This document shows, in pieces, positions 7,609-14,233 of a stretch of DNA of 17,137 nucleotides. Position numbers and translations under genes: made by a program. The DNA lies in NCBI GenBank assembly GCA_946885765.1, contig CAMPHD010000024.1, positions 1 to 17,137 on the forward strand. Reading direction: 5' to 3'. The notes below the pieces were generated by a model. It worked only from the letters and a program-made list of their open reading frames with translations, ran no database searches and had not been told where the DNA came from. Positions within the stretch are counted from its first letter, which is position 1, and every line of letters begins with the position of its first letter. The stretch comes from an uncultured Thalassospira sp. (GTDB lineage Bacteria; Pseudomonadota; Alphaproteobacteria; Rhodospirillales_A; Thalassospiraceae).

Positions 7609-8622
7609 CTATAGTGTTTCGGGCAATGCGCGGATTGCTTCAATCGGGCTGTTCCACCCGGCAACAAAGCGAAACGCATCCGGCCCGACCGCGGGCCATG
7701 GCCGAAACACCAGCCCGGCCTTGCGCAGCCGTTCGGCCAGATCGTCATTCATATGCACAAACAGCTCGTTGCCCTGCGGGGTGAATGCCGCCCGTGCGCC
7801 AAGCGTTTCAAGCGACTGGCAAAGGGCACTTGTGGCCTGATTGGCATGGCGCGCATTGCGCAGCCACAGATCATCCTTCACATAGGCCAAAAGCTGTGCG
7901 GCAAGATAACGGTGCTTGGAAAACAGATGCCCGCCCCGTTTGCGCGCCTTTTCGACCCTTGCGCGCAATGACGGGTCAAACAGGATGATCGCATCCACCG
8001 CCATCGCCCCGTTCTTGGTTGCGCCAAAGCTTAAAACATCAAGCCCCGACTTCCATGTGATATCGGCCGGATGACAGCCAAGGGCGGCAATGGCGTTGGC
8101 AAATCGCGCGCCATCCATGAAAAACTTCATGCCATGTGCCTTGGCGACCCTGCCGATCGCCTGAACTTCATCAACGTCATAGATCGTGCCGAATTCGGTT
8201 GCCTGCGTGATGGCGACACATTCCGGGTCAACCGAATGCATGCCATGGGTGTTTTCGCGGGTTAAAAACGCATCAAGCGTCTCGGGCAACAGCTTTGCCG
8301 TCGGCCCGTCCATGGTCAGAAGCTTCGCCCCGTTGCCATAAAATGCCACCCCGGTCGATTCCGTGCGGTTGATATGCGCCTCATGATGGCAGGCCACCCC
8401 GCCAAACGGCGACACCAGTGCCGACAACCCGACAAGATTGGCCGCCGTCCCTGTCGCCACCGGCACCACGGCAACCTCTTTGCCAAACAGATCGGAAAAT
8501 GCCCGGTCAAGCTGTTGGCTTGCCGCGTCCGCACCATAGGGCAGGGCAGGGTCGCTGGCCTCGGCAATCGCGGCAAGGATTTCCGGGCAGATCGGTGACA
8601 CGTTATCAGACGAAAAATTCAT
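7609..8622 (-). CDS. ltaE: Low-specificity L-threonine aldolase, paralogue 2
   Basis: This 337-residue PLP enzyme belongs to the same family as its neighbour at 6470-7495 and should catalyse the same retro-aldol cleavage. The PLP lysine is K203 in SFGATKNGA, the ring-nitrogen aspartate D170 in FMDGARF, and the CHHEAHIN segment is intact, so both copies look active. By eye the two proteins are identical at roughly two thirds of positions across their full length. They differ most in the middle (after about residue 95) and at the C-terminus. The start at 8622 has GAGG about 7 bases upstream and places the family N-terminus first; the open frame extends to 8739 without family character. It lies 88 bases after the cyclase gene with no evident terminator between them, so it may be cotranscribed with that unit. 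Confidence 0.88.
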   Translation of the reverse strand: MNFSSDNVSPICPEILAAIAEASDPALPYGADAASQQLDRAFSDLFGKEVAVVPVATGTAANLVGLSALVSPFGGVACHHEAHINRTESTGVAFYGNGAKLLTMDGPTAKLLPETLDAFLTRENTHGMHSVDPECVAITQATEFGTIYDVDEVQAIGRVAKAHGMKFFMDGARFANAIAALGCHPADITWKSGLDVLSFGATKNGAMAVDAIILFDPSLRARVEKARKRGGHLFSKHRYLAAQLLAYVKDDLWLRNARHANQATSALCQSLETLGARAAFTPQGNELFVHMNDDLAERLRKAGLVFRPWPAVGPDAFRFVAGWNSPIEAIRALPETL

Positions 8623-8710
8623 CGGGGCCTCGGTTCTGTAAGGTGGGGCAGGGGCGCAGGTGAGAGGATATTCAGCTTCGGGTGATCGCATGTGAAATGC
8701 AAGAAACGGG

Positions 8711-11011
8711 TTACTTGCTGGTTGCGATGAACACGCCATCCCAGTCCGGTGGTGGCGGGCTTTCGCGGAATGTCACGATACGTTCGCGATAAAGCCCGTA
8801 AAGTCCGGCAAGGTCAAACTTCCCGATCATGTCGGTCGCAATCGTGATGCATTGATCAATCAGTTTTTCCGCACCATTCCAATCCTGCAATCGATAGCAC
8901 TGGATCATCTTTACATGCTGCTCACGCAGATGACCAAATTCTTCGCTATTTGCAATCGTGCCATCGCCCAGCAGGGTAAAGATGCGCACCGCTTCGCTTT
9001 TGCCCTTCACCGCAATCAGATCAAGTTCAAGGATGGCGAAATCATTATGAACCTGTCTTGCCGTTTCCTCGCCAATGACAATGCCGATACCGTAATTCTT
9101 TGATTGCCCCTCAAGCCGCGATGCCAGATTGACCGCATCACCCAGCACCGAATAATCAAACCGCTGATCGGATCCCATATTGCCGACAAGGCAATCACCG
9201 CTATTGATCCCGATCCCGATATTGAGCGGCAGATAGTCCTGTCCCTCTTCGGTGGCTTCGTCGGCACGGCGCGCATTGAGATGTTCAAGCGCATCAAACA
9301 TCACAAGCGCGCTTGCACAGGCATGTCTGGCATGGTCGGGCACATCAAGCGGCGCATTCCAGAACGCCATGATGCAGTCGCCCATATATTTATCGATGGT
9401 GCCTTCCCGGTCCAAAATCGCCTTGCTGAGCGGGGTGAGCAACCGGTTGATCAGGCGGGTTAAACCTTGCGGATTGGATTTGAAGCTTTCCGAGATCGAG
9501 GTAAATCCGCGCACATCGCAAAACAGCAATGTCATGTCGCGGGTTTCCCCGCCCAGCTTCAAACGTTCCGGGTGGCGGGCAAGCTGTTCAACCAGTGCCG
9601 GTGACAGATAGTTGGCAAAGGCGGCGCGCACCTGTTTGCGTTCCCCCTCGGTCCGCATGAAGCCGATCGAACTGGCAATCAGATAAACCGCCACCAGCGA
9701 TACCGCGCCGTAAACCGGATCAATCAGGATTTGATGGGTGATATAGGCCCACCATGAAAACCCGACGGCTGCCACTGTCATGGCGCCACCGATAATTGCC
9801 GGCCAGACCGCGCCAAGCTTCGGGATCGCCAGAACGAAAAACATCCCCACCAGTAACAGAACCAGCGTCTCGATCTCGGCAATCCAGTAGGGCCGGGTCA
9901 GGAACTGCCCCAGAAGCATCTGTTCCAGCATTTCCGCATGGACTTCAACACCAGGCAAAACCGGATCAAGCGGGGTGGATCGCAAATCAAGCAACCCTGC
10001 GGCACTGGTGCCAATCAGAACAACCGTATTTTCAAGTGTCCGTTCGGGAAGGTTGCCCTCGATCACGTCGGCGGCGGAAATATATCGTTCCGGGCGATGA
10101 CCGGTGAAATGCACCCACATATGGCCCGATTGATCGGTGGGGATCGTTACCTCGCCAACCCGGATGGCTTCAACGCCTTCGGTCGTGGTCCATCGGGTTG
10201 CGCCACTGGCACCTGATAGCCGCACATTCATGGTGCGCGGTGCATCCTGAAGAATACGGAAAACTTCCATCGACAGGGTCGGGTAAACCGGCTTACCGAT
10301 CAGCGGTTCCTCGTGATCAAGGGCAAGCATCAGCGGAACCCGGCGCACAACACCGTCCTGTTCGGGCGATACATTGATGATCGCATTGCCTGCGGCGGCG
10401 GCCTCGATTACCGAAAGGTTCGCGGTCGCCCCCGAAAGAACCGGGATGAAATCCGACAGATGCCGACCGGCTTCGCCGCCAACGCTGAAATTGCCGACCT
10501 GACGCGGCAGGGTTTGGAACGGTTGTGATGTCAGTTGGACGGCGGTAACCACCTGTCCGACACCATTGATAAATTCGGCAAACAGTAAATCATGATCAGG
10601 CAGGGTTTCGGCAAGTTTTGCCAGTACGTCGCTATTGTCGGTTTTGGGCCAGTCATGAACGACCCGCGCGGGCGATGTGCGGTCTGGTTCGGCAAATACG
10701 ATATCGAAACCGACAACCTGTGCGCCTGCCAGTCGCAAACGGTAAATCAGTTCCGCAAGCCTCGTGCGTGGCCACGGCCATTGCCCCATTTCATCAAGGC
10801 TGCGCTCGTCAATATCAATGATCCTGACGCCGGCATCCTCGAACGTGCGCGGCGCGATTCGCTGATAGGTGTCAAACACCGACATTCGCAATTGCCCGAC
10901 CAGCGGCACATCCTGCCAGCGCAGAACAACACAAACCAGAAGAACAGCAAGCGGCACCAGATAATGCAGCCAAGTTAAAGGGCGTACTTTTCCAGACTTG
11001 GAAAAGATCAA
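8711..11011 (-). CDS. CHASE2-domain class III adenylate cyclase (membrane sensor)
   Basis: This 766-residue inner-membrane protein has an N-terminal helix (about 14-31), an extracytoplasmic CHASE2 sensor domain (about 45-370), three membrane helices (about 379-396, 400-421, 428-451) and a C-terminal class III nucleotide cyclase domain (about 490-680). The catalytic set is complete: metal aspartates D499 (FCDVRGFT) and D545 (KYMGDC), the adenine-selecting lysine K541, and transition-state residues N628 and R632 (DAVNLASR). The second purine-selecting position is Ser621, as in class IIIb cyclases that carry Thr or Ser instead of Asp, so cAMP is the likely product. The start is TTG at 11011. GAGG lies 8 bases upstream and shares bases with the stop codon of the FecR gene, so translation is coupled. 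Ligand for CHASE2 is unknown. Confidence 0.92.
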   Translation of the reverse strand: MIFSKSGKVRPLTWLHYLVPLAVLLVCVVLRWQDVPLVGQLRMSVFDTYQRIAPRTFEDAGVRIIDIDERSLDEMGQWPWPRTRLAELIYRLRLAGAQVVGFDIVFAEPDRTSPARVVHDWPKTDNSDVLAKLAETLPDHDLLFAEFINGVGQVVTAVQLTSQPFQTLPRQVGNFSVGGEAGRHLSDFIPVLSGATANLSVIEAAAAGNAIINVSPEQDGVVRRVPLMLALDHEEPLIGKPVYPTLSMEVFRILQDAPRTMNVRLSGASGATRWTTTEGVEAIRVGEVTIPTDQSGHMWVHFTGHRPERYISAADVIEGNLPERTLENTVVLIGTSAAGLLDLRSTPLDPVLPGVEVHAEMLEQMLLGQFLTRPYWIAEIETLVLLLVGMFFVLAIPKLGAVWPAIIGGAMTVAAVGFSWWAYITHQILIDPVYGAVSLVAVYLIASSIGFMRTEGERKQVRAAFANYLSPALVEQLARHPERLKLGGETRDMTLLFCDVRGFTSISESFKSNPQGLTRLINRLLTPLSKAILDREGTIDKYMGDCIMAFWNAPLDVPDHARHACASALVMFDALEHLNARRADEATEEGQDYLPLNIGIGINSGDCLVGNMGSDQRFDYSVLGDAVNLASRLEGQSKNYGIGIVIGEETARQVHNDFAILELDLIAVKGKSEAVRIFTLLGDGTIANSEEFGHLREQHVKMIQCYRLQDWNGAEKLIDQCITIATDMIGKFDLAGLYGLYRERIVTFRESPPPPDWDGVFIATSK

Positions 11012-11019
11012 CGTATGAA

Positions 11020-11024
11020 CCTCA
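11020..11024 (-). promoter_or_regulatory. Ribosome-binding site of the cyclase, overlapping the FecR stop codon
   Basis: On the minus strand the sequence TGAGG combines the FecR stop codon (11024-11022) with the core of the cyclase ribosome-binding site (GAGG, 11023-11020). Eight bases separate it from the TTG start at 11011. No ATG is available nearby in frame, and the first membrane helix begins about 14 residues after this TTG, which supports the choice of start. Confidence 0.7.
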
Positions 11025-12509
11025 GTTTAGAGTGGCTGAACCGGAGGCTCCGCCCGGTGCATCCGTTGTCGAGAGTGAGAAATCAACATTGAACGCATCC
11101 TCAAAAGTTGTGTTGGCGCTGCATCCTCCGGCAATGCAAGGATCCCCCGTGGGGGACGAAAAATCACTTCCAGAGAACTTTACCTCTCCACTTGAGCCTG
11201 AAAAGTTGACGGTTCCTGTAGCAATACTGCCCGGAGTAAACCCTGTGAGGTTGGCGCCACCGTCCTGAACGTTAGTAAAGTTTAAGGCAAGTTGTCGGGA
11301 GCTGAAATCAACTATAGCGCTGAAGCTATAGCTAAGTGAGCCATTGCTGGCAGCGATTGCGCCTGTTGAGTATGTGCCAGAGGTTATTTGTCTCATTGCA
11401 TCGTAAGTGAAACCTGAGGGTTCAATACCTCCGCCACCTCCGATACCTCCTCCTCCACCACCACTTCCAGCTTCGCCGCCACTGCCACCATTATTCTGCG
11501 TGGTTTCTTCAACCTGATTCAAAGCCGTAATCACATCTGTCCCACTGCTACCGACATTTGTGCTTGCAACCTTTGCCATGGCAACGTCAAGCGTTGAGGC
11601 CATGGTCGCCCCTGTTTGTGTCGTTGCCTGACGGGTCTGCTGTGTCGTCAGGCTGCTGCCACCTGATGCGGGCGTGGAGGATGCTGTGTTGCCGCCGTGG
11701 CCTTGGCTGTTCGATGCCGTGCGGACCAATGCGCGTGAAAAGTCGAATGTTGCAAGGCTTTCCGGGAAGCGGATCGGTTCGGTAACTTTGTTGCTGGCAA
11801 CAAACACGCCAAAATTCTCGCCGGTCACGTTTTCACTGTTGCCGTTCTGGTCGAACACGGCAAAGGCACCGGGGCGCGACGTGGTGTCATTGCGCGAAAG
11901 GCCCGGCCCTTGATTGACCGCCATGAAAATCTGCGGGCCATCGCTGCTATTGCTTTCGTCGCTTGAAAAATCAAAACTGCCCGGCACGATCTGGTTGGCT
12001 TCATCCGCCGAAACTGACCGGATCAGGCCAATGGTGCCGCGAATGCCAATCGATCCGACCGGCAGATTGACATCCATGCTGGACGGATTTTTAAGCGGGA
12101 TTTTACCGGTGACAAACCGCACGACGCCGCGCGCCATATCCGCAACGATCCTGCCGTCGCCGGTTACCGGGTCATAAACGAATTCATCAATCGCAAGGTC
12201 GCTGTTCGGGCCGATGGTAAAGACGGTTTCATCAAGCAAAAGGATCTGCATGCCCGAATTGGCCGATGTCGTAATACGGTCGCCAAGGTAAACCGGCATG
12301 CCGCTTTCAAGCAGAACACCAACCTCGCCGACCGACTGCGCCAGAAGCACTTCGCCCGTGACCGCAGCCGAAACCCCGGCCATTTCACCGCTGCGTTCGG
12401 CCTGTGCCATTGTGACGCTGGTCAGAAGGGCGACACCGGACAGTACAGCCAACGGCAAATGTCTTGCCCGCTTTGCGGAACGGAGGGTCAAAGCTTTAAA
12501 TACCGACAT
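11022..12509 (-). CDS. Exported FecR-domain protein with Gly-rich linker and beta-rich C-terminal domain
   Basis: This 495-residue protein has an N-terminal signal peptide (basic SAKRARH, hydrophobic LPLAVLSGVALLTSV, cleavage after AQA). A FecR domain follows at about 45-165, with GVLLESGMPVYLGDRI, LLLDETVFTIGP and NLPVGSIGIRGT as the clearest motifs. A Ser/Thr/Gln-rich stretch leads to a Gly-rich linker at about 341-361. The last 130 or so residues are rich in alternating polar and hydrophobic positions (SGTYSTGAIAAS, YSFSAIVDFSSRQLALNF, GTVNFSGSSGEVKFSG) and include a Cys pair (CIAGGC); they look like an anti-parallel beta domain. It is not the anti-sigma type of FecR: there is no N-terminal cytoplasmic domain or sigma factor nearby. 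I use the ATG at 12509 (GGGAG 8 bases upstream); GTG at 12524 is equally possible. The gene sits between the barrel protein and the cyclase. Confidence 0.85.
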   Translation of the reverse strand: MSVFKALTLRSAKRARHLPLAVLSGVALLTSVTMAQAERSGEMAGVSAAVTGEVLLAQSVGEVGVLLESGMPVYLGDRITTSANSGMQILLLDETVFTIGPNSDLAIDEFVYDPVTGDGRIVADMARGVVRFVTGKIPLKNPSSMDVNLPVGSIGIRGTIGLIRSVSADEANQIVPGSFDFSSDESNSSDGPQIFMAVNQGPGLSRNDTTSRPGAFAVFDQNGNSENVTGENFGVFVASNKVTEPIRFPESLATFDFSRALVRTASNSQGHGGNTASSTPASGGSSLTTQQTRQATTQTGATMASTLDVAMAKVASTNVGSSGTDVITALNQVEETTQNNGGSGGEAGSGGGGGGIGGGGGIEPSGFTYDAMRQITSGTYSTGAIAASNGSLSYSFSAIVDFSSRQLALNFTNVQDGGANLTGFTPGSIATGTVNFSGSSGEVKFSGSDFSSPTGDPCIAGGCSANTTFEDAFNVDFSLSTTDAPGGASGSATLN

Positions 12510-12540
12510 CCCTAGAACTCCCACCCCTTAGAACTCCCAC
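12510..12540. repeat. Tandem duplication spanning the barrel-protein stop and the FecR ribosome-binding site
   Basis: Two direct units lie head to tail: 12510-12524 (15 bases) and 12525-12540 (16 bases), identical apart from one extra T. On the minus strand each reads GTGGGAGTTCTA(A)GGG. The first unit encodes the last codons and TAA of the barrel protein; the second has lost that role, supplies GGGAG 8 bases before the FecR ATG, and itself begins with a possible GTG start. The repeat thus gives FecR two starts, each with its own ribosome-binding site. Confidence 0.85.
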
Positions 12541-13997
12541 CGGCGCGTCAGGAAAAACTGAGCGCGCGCGTTATGATATTCGTAATTGGGAATGTTTGAT
12601 TCTGTGTTCAGATATTCGCCGGTGACCGACCAGTTGATCGGTGCCAGAAAGGCATATATCTGTCCTGCCGTTTTGCTATCCCCAAACAAGTCATCTGGCA
12701 GCATTTGCGAAAGCGGCGCGCCATAGGTCAGTCGCAATCTTGTCGTCCGGTCCTGTCGGTGTTGCGGCGAATTGCCGGTCACCAGAAAGTCCGGATCGCG
12801 ATATTGATCAAGACCATAGCGTACACTTCCGCTGATATAACTTCCCCCGCCAAACAGATAAGCATGGATCAGTTCCGCACTCAAGCTGTCATAGCTGTAG
12901 AAATTGCGTGCGGCTTCTTTTTTACCCGCATTAAGATCAACCGTTGTGCGGTTTGACGGGCTCCATGCGTAATTCACCCCGGTTCGTGCGCCATATCGCT
13001 GCCCGGAATGCAGCCGAAGCGCCCTTGATTCCGTCGTGTTCTGATACCGTTCATCGGCATAGCTGACTTCGGTGTAAAGGTTGGTGACGGGCCGGATGTT
13101 CCAGTCCGCCCGCAGACGACCGCTTCGCGATGTCAGGTATTTTTCCCGCGAAAGCGATTGCACGGTCTGGTTTATAACCGGCGTCAGGCTGAAATATCCG
13201 CCGCGGATACGCGCGCCAAGGTCAACCGAAAACGACCCCAGATCAAGGCTGTCGACCTGCACCTGATCACTGCCATATCCGGTCAGGGCGGCAAAGACCT
13301 CGTGCCCTTCCTGATAGCCAAGGTCATAGCTGACGTCATAACGCACCGCCCCGATATAGGCGATATCGTTGCGCGGCTTGTCCTCAGATGCCGTGATGTT
13401 GGTCAATGTCCCGGTCACAAGCTGCTGCTTATCAGACGGTGCGGCATTGCGGTTGCTGTCAATCTGGCTGCCAAATGTCACGGTCAGATATTGATGAAGC
13501 CGCTTGCGTCTTGTCTCGATCGCCGAAAGGTAGCGGTCAATATCAGCTGCCACATCGGGCGACACATCCATCGCACGCAGGCGTTCAAACTGCGCACGGG
13601 CTTCGTCAAGGCTATCAAGCCGATACAGCACAATCGCGTAATACAGCCTGATCGCGGCAAGATCGGGATCAAGCACAAGGATGCGTTCAAGTGTCGCCGA
13701 TGCCCCGCGGACATCGCCGCGCGTAATCTGTGCCTTGGCCCAGCGGAAATTCAGGACAACATCATCGGGATTGGCCAGAACATCGGCAAAGCTGATATCG
13801 CTGCCTTCATCGGTCTGAAGCAGCAGGCGTGATCGTTCTGCCGCATCCACAATCTGAGCAAAATCGCCAATGAAGTTTCGCGCTTCATCCGTACGGACAT
13901 CAACGCCTTGCTGTGCGCGTGTTGTTGTCGCGCTTATTACCAGCATGCCGCACAGAATGACCAGAACCGTGCTGCACCGCCATCTGAGCGATTTCAA
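12528..13997 (-). CDS. TPR plus outer-membrane beta-barrel protein, Slam-like (surface lipoprotein assembly modifier family)
   Basis: This protein of about 489 residues has a signal peptide (LRWRCSTVLVILCGMLVISA, cleavage near TRA before QQGVD). A short helical TPR-type region follows at about 75-160 (VVLNFRWAKAQITRGDVRGA, then ILVLDPDLAAIRLYYAIVLY and SLDEARAQFERL). The C-terminal 310 residues consist of alternating beta strands and end in RRWEF; a terminal Phe is typical of outer-membrane barrels recognised by the Bam complex. TPR followed by a barrel beginning near FGSQIDSNRN is the architecture of Slam/DUF560 proteins, which move lipoproteins or soluble partners to the cell surface. The start is uncertain: the TTG at 13997 has GGGGA about 7 bases upstream and gives a normal signal peptide; the TTG at 14018 would add seven residues. 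It precedes the FecR gene. Slam assignment is probable; the partner is inferred. Confidence 0.78.
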   Translation of the reverse strand: MKSLRWRCSTVLVILCGMLVISATTTRAQQGVDVRTDEARNFIGDFAQIVDAAERSRLLLQTDEGSDISFADVLANPDDVVLNFRWAKAQITRGDVRGASATLERILVLDPDLAAIRLYYAIVLYRLDSLDEARAQFERLRAMDVSPDVAADIDRYLSAIETRRKRLHQYLTVTFGSQIDSNRNAAPSDKQQLVTGTLTNITASEDKPRNDIAYIGAVRYDVSYDLGYQEGHEVFAALTGYGSDQVQVDSLDLGSFSVDLGARIRGGYFSLTPVINQTVQSLSREKYLTSRSGRLRADWNIRPVTNLYTEVSYADERYQNTTESRALRLHSGQRYGARTGVNYAWSPSNRTTVDLNAGKKEAARNFYSYDSLSAELIHAYLFGGGSYISGSVRYGLDQYRDPDFLVTGNSPQHRQDRTTRLRLTYGAPLSQMLPDDLFGDSKTAGQIYAFLAPINWSVTGEYLNTESNIPNYEYHNARAQFFLTRRWEF

Positions 13998-14100
13998 TAT
14001 TTTTCCCCAAGGTCGCAATCCGGCTTTGCTTTTTTCAGTTTACCCACCCCAATGCGATCTCTGAACAAAGCCGGTATGATTTTATCGTTATAGATTATTG

Positions 14101-14106
14101 ATTATA
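14101..14106 (-). promoter_or_regulatory. Candidate -10 box for the barrel-FecR-cyclase unit (TATAAT)
   Basis: A perfect TATAAT lies on the minus strand about 105 bases upstream of the preferred start of the barrel gene, in an AT-rich stretch. The hexamer 17 bases further upstream (ACGCAT) is a poor -35, so activator help or a different sigma factor would be needed. Further AT-rich boxes (TATAAC, GATAAAAT) follow closely. Confidence 0.4.
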
Positions 14107-14179
14107 CTGACTGCGGGAAAGCCATGCGTTTGAATGATGCCAAGTCTATGCAATGGTCTTTATGCTTATTCGTAAGTAC

Positions 14180-14206
14180 AAAGGCCCGGCAATTTGCCGG
14201 GCCTTT
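14180..14206 (-). terminator. Terminator after tldD
   Basis: AAAGGCCCGGC (14180-14190) and GCCGGGCCTTT (14196-14206) form a perfect 11-bp GC-rich stem with loop AATTT. On the minus strand it lies 27 bases after the tldD stop and continues into TTTGTACTT. The same GGCCCGG core recurs in the hairpin between dppA and dppB. It separates tldD from the barrel-FecR-cyclase unit. Confidence 0.8.
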
Positions 14207-14233
14207 TGCTTCAAAAGAAGTTCCAAATTCAAT

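Noticed and set aside
11022..12509. FecR as an iron-uptake anti-sigma regulator
   Set aside because: No sigma factor or TonB receptor gene is nearby, and the protein has an N-terminal signal peptide instead of a cytoplasmic anti-sigma domain.
13158..13832. Plus-strand 224-codon frame opposite the barrel gene
   Set aside because: It is a shadow of the minus-strand gene, which has a signal peptide, TPR region and terminal Phe.
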